Source: Pseudomonas sp. NFACC02 (GTDB lineage: Bacteria; Pseudomonadota; Gammaproteobacteria; Pseudomonadales; Pseudomonadaceae). Taken from it: 64,000 nt of DNA. Of the stretch, positions 54,656 through 63,840 are shown piece by piece (the first letter of the stretch is position 1; every line of letters starts with the position of its first letter). A model generated the notes under the pieces. It saw only the letters and a program-made list of their open reading frames with translations. It was not told the origin of the DNA and did not search any database. Both the position numbers and the translations under genes were made by a program. Location of the stretch: NCBI RefSeq assembly GCF_900110765.1, contig NZ_FOEO01000018.1, forward strand, positions 1 through 64,000, read 5' to 3'.

Positions 54656-55264
54656 GTGGAAAAAGTCAGCAACCCTCCAGCCAGTGGCACAGGCTCACAT
54701 CGACTTACAAAAGCCGAGCGGCGGCAACAATTGCTCAAGACGGCACTGCTGATTGTGCGGGAAGAAGACGCTGACCGTTTGACCTTGGGCCATTTGGCGG
54801 TCCGCGCCGGCGTTTCCAAACCGGTGGTTTACGATCATTTCAGGACTCGGTCGGCACTATTGATCGAGCTGTACAGATGGATCGATACGGAACGCGTCGA
54901 TGCTTTTCGCCACGCTATGGCGGGAAGTCCGCAGACTTTGGAGGATACTGCGCAGGCGCTTGCCAGTGCTTATATCCACTGTGCGGCCGACCAAACAGAC
55001 GAATTTCACGCTGTCGGAGCAGCGCTTGCAGGCAGTAGCGACAAAGCGGTGGTTTTCCAGGAGCTGCTGGATAACTGCGTGCGCATGTTTATGGCGGTGC
55101 TGGAACCGCACGCAGCGCTGTCGACTGCAGAGATGGAGCGTATCTGCACCGGTCTGATAGGAGCAGGCGAAGCGCTTTCGAGCGCAACTGTGCGTGGACG
55201 ACACACCCTCGATGAAGCGATCACAACTTTTTCGTCGCTTATTTTGGGTGCGTTTCACCGGTAG
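54656..55264 (+). CDS. TetR-family regulator
   Basis: The 202-residue protein has the TetR HTH (LTLGHLAVRAGVSKPVVYDHF, about residues 42-62) after RRQQLLKTALLIV, and a helical ligand domain. The GTG start at 54656 has TGAGGA upstream; the frame opens earlier at 54626, which would overlap an operator. It is divergent from the saccharopine dehydrogenase-like gene and probably represses it. The inducer is unknown. Confidence 0.87.
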   Translation: MEKVSNPPASGTGSHRLTKAERRQQLLKTALLIVREEDADRLTLGHLAVRAGVSKPVVYDHFRTRSALLIELYRWIDTERVDAFRHAMAGSPQTLEDTAQALASAYIHCAADQTDEFHAVGAALAGSSDKAVVFQELLDNCVRMFMAVLEPHAALSTAEMERICTGLIGAGEALSSATVRGRHTLDEAITTFSSLILGAFHR

Positions 55265-55393
55265 TGCCCGTTCAGTACAGGTTGGCAAGGCAAACATCGT
55301 GCAGGGTCAAATGAGCGTCAGCTATCGGCCAATACCGGCCAGTCGGTGACCGGCAGAGTCGACAGAAGGACGAGCCACCAAGACCTGCGGTGA

Positions 55394-55861
55394 CTACGCC
55401 CGATCTATTCGCCCGGAGTAGCAACCCTGCTTGGCATTGTGAACGTGAATGTAACTAACCTCTGGATTGGCAAACATCCGAGTGACTACAGGTTCTATTG
55501 CTATTCCATCAGCTACGTCGGCATCGAGCATCATCCCATCATCAGTGAAAGCGCGAAGCGATAGCAGGCGGATTCGCATAGACTCAGGTACCTGATCGAC
55601 TGCGTCATAAGCTTGTGAGGCCCACTCCCGTATGAAGATCGCGTGTGAGGCACGGTATGGCGTCTTGGCTGGCTGACAGACATGGTTGAGTAAAAGCACG
55701 CTCTGACCTAGCTCCGCATCTTTCATTTCGATACGGTCAGGAAAGCCTGGGTTGCTGTCGACGATGTAACGCTTCATCCCAAGAGATGCCAGCTCTTGGT
55801 CGGACAATCCAAACAGTGACTGGAATGGCTCGGGGGAAAGGCCAGTTATACGGAACGCCAT
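55394..55861 (-). CDS. DUF1203 domain protein
   Basis: The 155-residue soluble protein starts MAFRITGLSPEPFQSLFGLS and has NPGFPDRIEMKDAELGQSVL then NHVCQPAKTPYRASHAIFIRE, the pattern of DUF1203. It is a family of unknown function. A GAGG-like site stands before the ATG. No obvious operon partner: its neighbours are a TetR gene on the other strand and a gap. Confidence 0.82.
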   Translation of the reverse strand: MAFRITGLSPEPFQSLFGLSDQELASLGMKRYIVDSNPGFPDRIEMKDAELGQSVLLLNHVCQPAKTPYRASHAIFIREWASQAYDAVDQVPESMRIRLLSLRAFTDDGMMLDADVADGIAIEPVVTRMFANPEVSYIHVHNAKQGCYSGRIDRA

Positions 55862-56159
55862 GGTCGAACTCCTCTTGGCTTGGAGTCCTATCAGACTGGA
55901 ACTCGTACAGTACTTACCATCCGATTCTTGCTGCTTTATTCAAGCTGCCGCGACCGGCTGCTTTGGGTCGAAAGCTGTCTGTGAGGAGGAGCCCATGGTT
56001 CTGCGGTGTTTGGTCTTTTATCGCGTTGCTTGAGGCTGATCGCGGCCCGGCAGTTTCGGGCTTCGGTGCTTTCCGTGCGTGTCCAAGCGCCTGAAGCAAC
56101 ACGGTTTGCGTGAAGGGTACCTGAAGCTGGAGATTACCCAGTCGTTTCTGTGGTACCTC
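55862..56159. other. Gene-free gap (298 bp)
   Basis: A short frame after 56040 ends in LREGYLKLEITQSFLWYLL just before the dehydrogenase stop, but there is no start or domain. It looks like decayed sequence. Nothing else is recognised. Confidence 0.35.
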
Positions 56160-57179
56160 TTAGAAGCCCTCCAGAACGATCTTGCCTTTTGCCTTGCCGC
56201 TTTCCAGTAGAGCATGGGCACGACGAAGATTTTCTGCGCTGAGGCGTCCGTAGTTATCGCCAAGAGTGGTGCGCAAGAGACCCGAATCGACGTGCCGCGC
56301 AATTTCGTTGAGGATGTTGTGCTGCTCCTGCATGTCCTCGGTTTCGTAAAGCGAGCGGGTATACATCAGCTCCCAGTGCAACGACAGGCTCTTACGCTTC
56401 AGCGGCACAGCGTCAAGCGTGGCCGGATCATCGATCAGGCCCAGCCTGCCCTGAGGCTTCAGTGATTCGATGATTTGCTCGTAGTGCCGATCAGTCTGGG
56501 TCAGGCTTGCGACATAGCTGACTTGTCCAATGCCAATGCGCTTGAGCTCTTCGCTGAGTGGCTTGGTATGGTCGATGACGTGATGCGCACCCAGCTCGGT
56601 GACCCAGGCCTGGGTTTCCGGGCGCGAAGCCGTGCCGATGATTGTTAGTCCGGTCAGTTGACGCGCCAACTGAGTCAGGATCGAACCCACCCCGCCCGCA
56701 GCGCCGACGATGAGCAGCGTTTCGCCCCGGTCGGTGGTATCACGTGCAACACCGAGGCGATCAAAGAGTAACTCCCAGGCGGTCAGGGAAGTCAGTGGCA
56801 ATGCCGCAGCCTGGCTGAAATCCAGCGACTGGGGCATTGAACCGACGATACGCTCGTCCACCAGTTGCAGCTCACTGTTGCTTCCCGGGCGGATCAACGA
56901 TCCGGCGTACCAGACCCTGTCACCAGGCTTGAACAGCGTCACGTCGCTGCCGACCGACTTGACCACGCCGGTAGCGTCCCATCCGAGGATACGGGGCTGG
57001 CTTTCGTCTTCGTGCGGTACGTAGCCCTGTCGCACCTTGGTATCGACAGGATTGACCGATACGGCCTTTACCTCTACGAGCAGGTCGCGCGGCTTCGGCA
57101 CTGGCTCGGGTATATCGATCTCCACCAAGGCGTCGGGATGTTCGATAGGCAGGCATTTGAAGTGTGCAATGGCTTTCAT
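56160..57179 (-). CDS. Zinc-type alcohol dehydrogenase/quinone oxidoreductase family (NADPH)
   Basis: The 339-residue MDR-family protein begins MKAIAHFKCLPIEHPDALV, has VEVKAVSVNPVDTKVRQG, and a Rossmann motif LLIVGAAGGVGSILTQLARQ (about residues 155-175). This is the ZADH/QOR-type group, which usually lacks catalytic zinc. A likely NADPH-dependent reductase of quinones or enones. It is 10 bp downstream of the ABM gene on the same strand, so probably co-transcribed. Confidence 0.86.
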   Translation of the reverse strand: MKAIAHFKCLPIEHPDALVEIDIPEPVPKPRDLLVEVKAVSVNPVDTKVRQGYVPHEDESQPRILGWDATGVVKSVGSDVTLFKPGDRVWYAGSLIRPGSNSELQLVDERIVGSMPQSLDFSQAAALPLTSLTAWELLFDRLGVARDTTDRGETLLIVGAAGGVGSILTQLARQLTGLTIIGTASRPETQAWVTELGAHHVIDHTKPLSEELKRIGIGQVSYVASLTQTDRHYEQIIESLKPQGRLGLIDDPATLDAVPLKRKSLSLHWELMYTRSLYETEDMQEQHNILNEIARHVDSGLLRTTLGDNYGRLSAENLRRAHALLESGKAKGKIVLEGF

Positions 57180-57189
57180 TCGAAGAACC

Positions 57190-57483
57190 TCAGGAGATGC
57201 GATACATTTTCGTGATGGTGAGTTTTTCAGCAGCACGCTCGATGAAAGGGAGCGCAGCCTGAAAATGCGGTGTCGCTTCGTGAGCAGTCAGCGCCGCTTC
57301 AGTGCGCCACTGTTCGATCATGTGGAAAGTGCGAGCCTGATCGGCATCACGATGGAAGTCGTACTGGATGCAATCCGCTTCGACTCGGCTCGGGCCTTGC
57401 AGGCGCTGCAGCGTCTCCTCGAGTTCGGCTTCAAACCCGGCCTTGGCGATCAAAGTGGCAATCAGTGTCAGAGGGGTGGTCAT
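57190..57483 (-). CDS. Antibiotic biosynthesis monooxygenase (ABM) domain protein
   Basis: The 97-residue protein has the typical ABM order: LTLIATLIAKAGFEAELEETL, then CIQYDFHRDADQARTFHMIEQW, then ALTAHEATPHFQAALP. This is the YgiN/ABM dimeric fold, acting on quinones or of unknown substrate. AGGAGG stands 4 bases before ATG 57483. It is followed by the quinone reductase-like gene, supporting a role in quinone chemistry. Confidence 0.88.
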   Translation of the reverse strand: MTTPLTLIATLIAKAGFEAELEETLQRLQGPSRVEADCIQYDFHRDADQARTFHMIEQWRTEAALTAHEATPHFQAALPFIERAAEKLTITKMYRIS

Positions 57484-57714
57484 CAAACCTCCTGCTTGTG
57501 GGCGTTTAATAAAGAGAGAGCGCATTGGCTGGCACGGGTGTATCGAAGATATCCATGCCGTCGGCCGTGCGGCCAACAATTTGAATCTGCGGTGCTGCGA
57601 GATGGCGGCCTGGTCGAGATCCAGGTTATCGGCACGACACACATGAACTCGTCGAAGGGGAAGACTGGGTCAGTGTCTTCCGGGCCCGGTGCACACGATC
57701 CTGTGTCGGCGTGA

Positions 57715-58713
57715 CTAAGCCTTTCGCTCAATGACGACTTTGCCAATGGCACGACCTGACTCTAGGCGATCATGTGCCGCACTGACACCCGCAGCAGTGA
57801 AATCATGGCGCTCATCGATCAGTGGCTTGACCAAGCCGCGATCAACTAGGGCAGCCAGTCTTTGCAGGATCTCGCCATGGTGCTTGCGGTCTTGGTTATG
57901 AATGATCGAAACAGCCATGAATACCAGGTCGAGTCTCAATGCCTTGAAGTGCATTTCGGTCAGATCGTAGGTGTCGTAACCAATGATCGAGACGACGTGG
58001 CCCTTGAGCTTCGCGGCTTTCAGCGAGTTCTGTAAGACCTCGCCGCCCAGGGTATCGAAGACCGTATCGAATCCCTTTCCTTCGGTGATTCGCTGACTGT
58101 ATTCCTCAGGCGTCTCGCTGTTATAAAAAATAATTTCATCGGCGCCCAACCGACGGGCAATTTCCGCTTTTTCCGGTGTGGAAATCGTCGTCGATACCCT
58201 GGCTCCCAGGACCTTGGCCAATTGAATGCCTATATGCCCGACACCGCCGGTGCCACCATGTACAAGGACATTGTCATTGGGTTTGATCGAAGCACGGTCG
58301 ATCAGCGCCTCCCATGCCGTAATCGCCACCAGCGGCAGGCTTGCTGCTTCGCCAAAAGAGAGCGACTTGGGTTTTAGCGCCAGCATCTGGGCATCGACCT
58401 CCATCTGATCTGCCAGCGCACCGGGAATCCCCACGATGCCGCCGAAACAGCCATAGACTTCATCGCCTGGGTTGAAGCGCGTCACACCAGTACCGACGGA
58501 GCTGACTACCCCTGAAACATCAATGTGGAGAGTGGCCGGGAAAGTCAGACCAGCCGTACCTTCGCTGCCACGACGAATTTTCGTGTCCACTGGATTCACG
58601 CTTGTCGCCCGCACATCAACAATCACATGACCTGCTCGCGCGCGGGGATTGTCCGTCTGAATTTCGACAAAAAGGTCTGAGCTACCATGCTGATTTATCA
58701 CAATGGCTTTCAA
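57715..58713 (-). CDS. Zinc-dependent-type MDR quinone oxidoreductase
   Basis: The 332-residue protein starts MKAIVINQHGSSDLFVEIQ and has VRATSVNPVDTKIRRG, then the coenzyme motif VLVHGGTGGVGHIGIQLAKV (about residues 148-167). Similar to quinone oxidoreductase Qor and related enoyl-type reductases. It lies 103 bp from the divergent LysR gene that probably controls it. It is paralogous to the MDR protein at 56160, with the same substrate-loop phrase SVNPVDTK. Confidence 0.87.
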   Translation of the reverse strand: MKAIVINQHGSSDLFVEIQTDNPRARAGHVIVDVRATSVNPVDTKIRRGSEGTAGLTFPATLHIDVSGVVSSVGTGVTRFNPGDEVYGCFGGIVGIPGALADQMEVDAQMLALKPKSLSFGEAASLPLVAITAWEALIDRASIKPNDNVLVHGGTGGVGHIGIQLAKVLGARVSTTISTPEKAEIARRLGADEIIFYNSETPEEYSQRITEGKGFDTVFDTLGGEVLQNSLKAAKLKGHVVSIIGYDTYDLTEMHFKALRLDLVFMAVSIIHNQDRKHHGEILQRLAALVDRGLVKPLIDERHDFTAAGVSAAHDRLESGRAIGKVVIERKA

Positions 58714-58815
58714 AGGTTTAACTCCGAGGAACTATAGGCCACAAAATTATCATCAATAAAATTGGATAAGTACGTTAGAGTTGTTGAATCTTTCGGTCCT
58801 GTTGGTTGGTAATAA

Positions 58816-59703
58816 GTGCTGGATTCCATCGATGAATTGCGTTTGTTTGTTGCCGTTTTTGAGGAGGGATCCATCCGTGCGGCTTCTGAACGACTGGGGA
58901 TGACAGCTGCGGGCGGCAGTAAACGTCTTCTGGCCCTTGAAGACAGCGTGGGCCGGAGACTTTTTAACCGAACCACCCGCAAACTCAGCCCCACTTCTGA
59001 CGGTGAGAAGCTTTATCAGCATGCCCTGAGCATCCTCGAAAGCGTCGAGAAGGCCGAGGGAGGATTTTTCCAGAAGACCGAGATTACCGGTCATCTGCGC
59101 ATAACCGCTTCCGCGACATTTGCCCAAGGTTATTTATCGAGCGTCGTAAGCAGTTATCTCAAACGCTACCCTGGCGTCATCGTCGATCTCCATCCAACGG
59201 ATCAACTGGTTGATCTGGCCGCCCATGGGACCGATCTTGCGATTCGGCACGGCGTAATGGCCGATTCGTCCCTGATCGCGCAAAGAATTGCGGCCTCTCG
59301 ACGTCTGATATGCGCCGCCCCCCAGTATTGGGAAAAACAGGGCATGCCTATCTCTCCAAAAGAACTGGCCATGTTGGACGGGCTCATCGTTGGTAAGGAT
59401 TCCAGCTGGGCCATGTCCAGGGGAGGCGTCAAAAAAACCTGCAAAATACGCAAACGGTTTTCATCCAGTCTTGGGGAAGTGGTTCGCCAGATGGCGATAG
59501 ATGGACATGGAGTAGCGCTGCTCATGGACTGGCATGTACGAGATGATCTTGATTCAGGCGCGCTGGTGGAGGCATTGTCCGATTGGGCCATTGAGCCGCC
59601 GGTGGGAATGTATGCGGTCTACCCATCAAGAGAAAACATTGCTCCGACTGTGCTGAGCTTTGTTGCTCATCTCAAAGAGTGGGTCGCGGCCCACCCCATT
59701 TAA
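58816..59703 (+). CDS. LysR-family regulator (CrgA-like)
   Basis: The 295-residue protein has the winged HTH (LRLFVAVFEEGSIRAASERLG, then MTAAGGSKRLLALED) and a substrate domain with SVEKAEGGFFQKTEITGHLRIT, as in the CrgA group, which often controls adjacent quinone reductase or SDR genes. GTG is the start. It is divergent from the MDR oxidoreductase at 57715 and likely regulates it. Confidence 0.86.
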   Translation: MLDSIDELRLFVAVFEEGSIRAASERLGMTAAGGSKRLLALEDSVGRRLFNRTTRKLSPTSDGEKLYQHALSILESVEKAEGGFFQKTEITGHLRITASATFAQGYLSSVVSSYLKRYPGVIVDLHPTDQLVDLAAHGTDLAIRHGVMADSSLIAQRIAASRRLICAAPQYWEKQGMPISPKELAMLDGLIVGKDSSWAMSRGGVKKTCKIRKRFSSSLGEVVRQMAIDGHGVALLMDWHVRDDLDSGALVEALSDWAIEPPVGMYAVYPSRENIAPTVLSFVAHLKEWVAAHPI

Positions 59704-60057
59704 AGAAAGCGACAGTGCCGCCACGATAAATCCTGCTGGATGGAGTAAGAAGACCAGATGGACCCTCGCCCTCACTGCTCTGATTTCGCTCGTCGGTATA
59801 TGCCTAGCCTTCATCGCTAGCAAAAAAACACGCAACCTCGATGGCACCTCTTCCGCACTGGGCCATGGTCGCTCATTACGCTGCAACGCCATTGTTTGAC
59901 ATGCGGAAACGTGGTTCCTCCCGTTGGACACACTGCTCTCGCCACGTCCTCGATCGGCGTACGGATCATCGAGGTAGCGATGAATACACCCAGCCGAAAT
60001 CGCGCAACCAAAGCTATTCAAGTACATGCAATTGCCAGTCGCGCGCGCAGCGCTCGC
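59704..60057. other. Gap with possible membrane-protein remnant
   Basis: In one plus frame around 59745-59830 a hydrophobic segment reads TRWTLALTALISLVGICLAF followed by SKKTRN, like the last helix of a transporter. No upstream part or start exists, so this may be a broken MFS gene end. The rest is unassigned. Confidence 0.3.
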
Positions 60058-60453
60058 TCAGTCGAATTGCGTACCTTTTTGAATCAGCTCAACCTTATAT
60101 CCATTGGGGTCCTCAATGAACGCGATGACCGCACCCCCATGTTTCATAACACCCGCTGGTCGCGGAACGCGATATCCCATGATCGCAGCACGGATGCATA
60201 ATGCGTCTGCATCTTCAACCTCAATGGCGACATGCCCGTAAGCATCACCAAGCTCATAGCTGCTTTGTTCCCAGTTATGCGTCAGCTCTAGGGCAACCGT
60301 CTCGGTCTCCGGACCATAACCAAGGAAAGCCAGCGTGAACTTACCCTCTGGGTAGTCTTTGCGTCTCAAGAGGCTCATGCCAAGCAGCCTCGTGTAGAAG
60401 TGGATGGATTTGTCCAGGTTCACTACACGCAACATAGTATGCAGTATGCGCAT
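60058..60453 (-). CDS. gloA: Lactoylglutathione lyase (glyoxalase I)
   Basis: The 131-residue protein is a single-domain Ni/Zn glyoxalase I of normal length, with MLRVVNLDKSIHFYTRLLGM, YGPETETVALELTHNW and AFIEDPNGYKVELIQ. Metal ligands His (HTML), Glu (ALELTHNW), His (YGHVAIEV) and Glu (YKVELI) are all present. It converts the methylglyoxal-glutathione hemithioacetal to lactoylglutathione. It is divergent from the LysR gene at 60657. Confidence 0.92.
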   Translation of the reverse strand: MRILHTMLRVVNLDKSIHFYTRLLGMSLLRRKDYPEGKFTLAFLGYGPETETVALELTHNWEQSSYELGDAYGHVAIEVEDADALCIRAAIMGYRVPRPAGVMKHGGAVIAFIEDPNGYKVELIQKGTQFD

Positions 60454-60656
60454 CTACTTCTCCGCGGCAGCGTCGGCCCATTGCATAGCCAACATCTCTA
60501 AAAAGGCTTTCATCGTAAGCTCGATGTCAGCTCTGGTGCTCAGCCAAAAGCCAGTCTGTTTAAGGCTGGATGCGTTTGACGGGACAATGTTAAGCTGCCA
60601 AAACAATCACTAAAAGTGATCAGTTGTGAGCCAGACCATCACAAAAGGAGATTATC

Positions 60657-61517
60657 TTGAAACTTTCGCAGCTCGGCTTTTTTTGCGCTGTCGTCGACCA
60701 CGGCACGATAGCCGCAGCAGCCGCATCGCTGCATTGTGTGCCGTCGAACATCACGGCAAGACTGCGAGAGCTCGAAATTCAACTCGGCGTCGTTTTGTTC
60801 AACCGCGAAAATAACCGATTGCTGGTCACTCCCGAGGGCAGGTTGGTATACCGAAAAGCCAAACAGCTCATTGACCTGGCAGCTGAAACGCGCTCGTTGT
60901 TCTCAAACGATTCCATGCAGGGAGTGCTTCGCGTCGGAGCACTAGATGTAGCACTGGCCAATCATCTACCGGAGCGCCTCGTACGCTATCGCCTTGAGGC
61001 GCCGGGGGTAGAACTTCACATTCGCCCGGAGCACTCGCTATTCCTTGAGCGACTTTTGATGGATGGCGAGCTTGATTTGATTCTTACTGACGGCCCGATC
61101 CAGCATCCTTTGCTGGATAGCCGACTAGCGTTTCGTGAGCGCTTGATCAGAGTAGTGCCCAAAGCTCTTTCCTCGCCCACTCCCCAAGACTTGTCGGGGC
61201 TCGAACTATATGTATTCGGTCGCACGTGTCACTACAGACAACAGGTCGATAACTGGTTGGAAAGCAGCGGTATCCAGCCTCGGGCTATTCTGGAAATCGA
61301 ATCGTATCCGAGTATCTTCGCCTGTATCGCGCAAGGGATAGGTTTCGCCTGCATACCAGAGAGTTACGTGGATCGTTTTGCCAGTCAGGCGCACACGTTT
61401 CAGGCTGACCAGGTGCCCAGTCTGGATTCAAGCGATATCTATTTCGTCTGGAGAAAGAACCAGCAATCCACCCTGATCAGAAACTTCATCGAGGTCATCG
61501 ACAGTCAGGGTGTTTAA
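60657..61517 (+). CDS. LysR-family regulator
   Basis: The 286-residue protein has an N-terminal HTH (LGFFCAVVDHGTIAAAAASL then HCVPSNITARLRELE) and a LysR substrate domain. It starts with TTG, unusual, with AAGGAG 6 bases upstream; no ATG is nearer. Divergent from gloA by 203 bp, so gloA may be its target. Its codon use is less GC-biased than the flanking core genes. Confidence 0.85.
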   Translation: MKLSQLGFFCAVVDHGTIAAAAASLHCVPSNITARLRELEIQLGVVLFNRENNRLLVTPEGRLVYRKAKQLIDLAAETRSLFSNDSMQGVLRVGALDVALANHLPERLVRYRLEAPGVELHIRPEHSLFLERLLMDGELDLILTDGPIQHPLLDSRLAFRERLIRVVPKALSSPTPQDLSGLELYVFGRTCHYRQQVDNWLESSGIQPRAILEIESYPSIFACIAQGIGFACIPESYVDRFASQAHTFQADQVPSLDSSDIYFVWRKNQQSTLIRNFIEVIDSQGV

Positions 61518-61613
61518 TTGCAACCACGTCTAAACGATTCGAACTCGTCAAACCCCGACGGCGTCTTTTGGCGGGGGATGGTGGTAATCCCCAACGAAAT
61601 AGGGCTGGGCCGT

Positions 61614-62105
61614 CTATTCCTCCGGCCATCTACCCGGTTTTGTGAACAACCAATAGATGATCCCCAAGACCAGCGTTGCAAACCCCAATGCAGCGATAGT
61701 GGCGGCGGGCGTTGAAGCGGAATCAAGAATCACGAATTTGCGACTCAGAGCCAAGAGCGAGATAAGAATCACTGTTCGCAGCTGCACGATGCTGCCGTGC
61801 CTGAACGCGGGACGAATGATGGAGTGCTTGAACTCCAAGGCGATCAACACAGTGAAGATCGAACCGAACAGTAACTGTAAATCGCCGTGATCCAAGGGAT
61901 CAATCGCGCCGCCTACCACCAGCGGCAGCACTCGTCTATAGAGCTGGATCAAAGCAATGACGATGACGCACGAGATCATCACGCCAAGCGCCAGCACGAT
62001 GATCTGCTCGAATCGCTCATAGGCGTTCATCAGTGACCACTGGACACGAAGGCTTTTCAACGTCGATCTCGGAGGCAGTGGCGCTGAGGGGGCTGGATTC
62101 TTCAT
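61614..62105 (-). CDS. PsiE-like phosphate-starvation-inducible membrane protein
   Basis: The 163-residue protein has four TM segments (for example IIVLALGVMISCVIVIALIQL and ATLVLGIIYWLF) and the PsiE landmark FTVLIALEFKHSI, then GSIVQLRTVILISLLALSRKFVI (split). It fits the PsiE family, named for phosphate starvation in E. coli; function is unknown. It is convergent with the LysR gene. Confidence 0.85.
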   Translation of the reverse strand: MKNPAPSAPLPPRSTLKSLRVQWSLMNAYERFEQIIVLALGVMISCVIVIALIQLYRRVLPLVVGGAIDPLDHGDLQLLFGSIFTVLIALEFKHSIIRPAFRHGSIVQLRTVILISLLALSRKFVILDSASTPAATIAALGFATLVLGIIYWLFTKPGRWPEE

Positions 62106-62751
62106 TAGGTTTTTGCTCCAGCACGTGTGGTTTCAGCCGTCGGCATGGCTCGCCTGTAGCCGCTGATCCAGCGCGCCAGATAGTTGAGTGAAGCAGAGTT
62201 TCGGGGGTACGGCCGAATCATTCCCAGTGATCTCGATGCGCTACCCGCATCGCAGTCTGCCGGACCGCCTCGGCAACAGTGAACACAGGCTGTTGAAGTG
62301 AGCTGGTCTGGGTTCTAGTTACTGATAATGGAGATCTTATTGTTGCGCTCGATGATTGCGAGCGTGATCTGTTCAACCCGCTCAATCCCCTGCCCCAGTA
62401 TTGCCGCCAGCGATCGCGGCAGGCTCATCGACGCGTATCAATCATCGTCACAACCAGCATGGCGATTCATTGCAAACCCGCCTACGCTTGTTGGATGACC
62501 CCACGCCTTTACTCAGTTGAGGCAAAGGCTGGGGCAATCAGATTCCCTTCTGACTGTCCGTTCGCCGCGATCTGGACCTGCCCGCGTGTATCGCCAGCCA
62601 CTGGCCCCTTAATACGTCCCGCCCGACCAACATTTACCGCACAACGGGTAAACGTTTTAAGCACTCCCCACCTGTCGTTCTCAAGCGACCTATGCCGCAG
62701 CCCCGCTGGAAATGAGGCCGCTGTTCACTTTCTCCCATTGAGGAAATCAGT
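62106..62751. other. Gene-free gap (646 bp)
   Basis: This is the longest empty stretch of the accessory end. Open frames such as 62459-62824 lack a ribosome-binding site and domain. There is a short fragment reading TDNGDLIVALDDCERDLFNP on the plus strand near 62320 that I cannot place. It may be decayed genes plus the promoter of the LLM gene. Confidence 0.45.
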
Positions 62752-63735
62752 ATGTATCGGCCGAGTACCATTACTTATCAGCAGCATCGAGGGTTCAGCC
62801 GGACCTTCACTCAGGGGCATTTGAGCCTTGGACTGTTTTTCCCTTTGGAGGCTTTCGATGGGGACATGCCCAGCATGCTCAACCAGGTCGCTTTGGCCAA
62901 ACGAGCGGAGGCGTTGGGTTTCTGCGCGCTCTGGTTTCGTGATGTGCCTCTTCGGGATCCCGGTTTCGGCGATGTTGGCCAACTGTTCGACCCTTGGGTT
63001 TATCTGGGCTACATGGCCGCGCATACGTCTGAGATTGCGCTTGGCACTGCGTCCATTGCCATACCGTTGCGCCATCCGTTGCACACCGCCAAGGCATCTG
63101 CCAGCGTCGATCAACTGAGTGCAGGTCGCTTGATTCTGGGGGTGGCTTCCGGCGATCGTCCGGTGGAGTTTTTAGCTTTCGGCGTCGATCCCGAAAGGCG
63201 CGGAGAGATCTTTCGAGAGCACTATGAGGTGATCCGCCGCGCCCACAGCACCAGCTTCGAACCCATCCGCTGGAGCGGTGGTGAGATGCAAGGCGCTGAC
63301 TTGATTCCCAAACCCACAACCCAATCCATTCCAATGCTTGTGACTGGAAACAGTCGCCAGTCGCTGGACTGGATCGCGCGCGAAAGCCTCGGATGGATCA
63401 ACTATCCACGCATACCGAACATGCAGCGGCTGATCGTCGAAGACTGGCGACGTGAGGTCATGAAGCAATGTGGCGCCGTCTATAAGCCCTTCGCTCAGTC
63501 GCTTTATATCGACCTTGACGAGACGCCATCCACGCCGCCCACCCGCATTCATTTAGGGTTCAAACTGGGACGCTACCATCTGCGGTTTTTGCTGGAGTCG
63601 CTTGAGGAGATCGGGGTGGACCACGTTATCCTGAATCTCAAATACGGAAAGCGCCCTGCTGAGGAAGTCATTGAGGAGCTGGGTACTCACATTGTTCCGG
63701 AATTCGCAGTACAGCCGCGTCCTGAAGCGGACTGA
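62752..63735 (+). CDS. LLM-class (luciferase-like) flavin-dependent oxidoreductase
   Basis: The 327-residue TIM-barrel protein has LSLGLFFPLEAF at the start, LAKRAEALGFCALWFRDVPL, ALGTASIAIPLRHPLHTAKA and LSAGRLILGVASGD, all typical of the F420/FMN luciferase-like family. These use FMNH2 from a partner reductase to oxidise substrates, often in desulfurisation or degradation. No flavin reductase gene is next to it; one lies 62 kb away. The substrate is unknown. GAGG stands 9 bases before ATG. Confidence 0.88.
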   Translation: MYRPSTITYQQHRGFSRTFTQGHLSLGLFFPLEAFDGDMPSMLNQVALAKRAEALGFCALWFRDVPLRDPGFGDVGQLFDPWVYLGYMAAHTSEIALGTASIAIPLRHPLHTAKASASVDQLSAGRLILGVASGDRPVEFLAFGVDPERRGEIFREHYEVIRRAHSTSFEPIRWSGGEMQGADLIPKPTTQSIPMLVTGNSRQSLDWIARESLGWINYPRIPNMQRLIVEDWRREVMKQCGAVYKPFAQSLYIDLDETPSTPPTRIHLGFKLGRYHLRFLLESLEEIGVDHVILNLKYGKRPAEEVIEELGTHIVPEFAVQPRPEAD

Positions 63736-63840
63736 TACACCCACCAGCGCCACGCCCGGCCGATGTGATCTACGGCTGGGTGACCATGAGTTGCTTTCAC
63801 CCGAAGGCGAAGCCTGCCAGGCTGGCGCTGTTCCAGCGCC

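Noticed and set aside
57484..57714. Possible extra coding remnant between the ABM and MDR genes
   Set aside because: All frames are short and give no recognisable motif; the extended ABM frame upstream of ATG 57483 has no homology and a perfect AGGAGG supports the shorter start.
62459..62824. Open frame of 121 codons before the LLM gene
   Set aside because: It overlaps the start of the well-supported LLM gene in another frame, and has no ribosome-binding site or domain.
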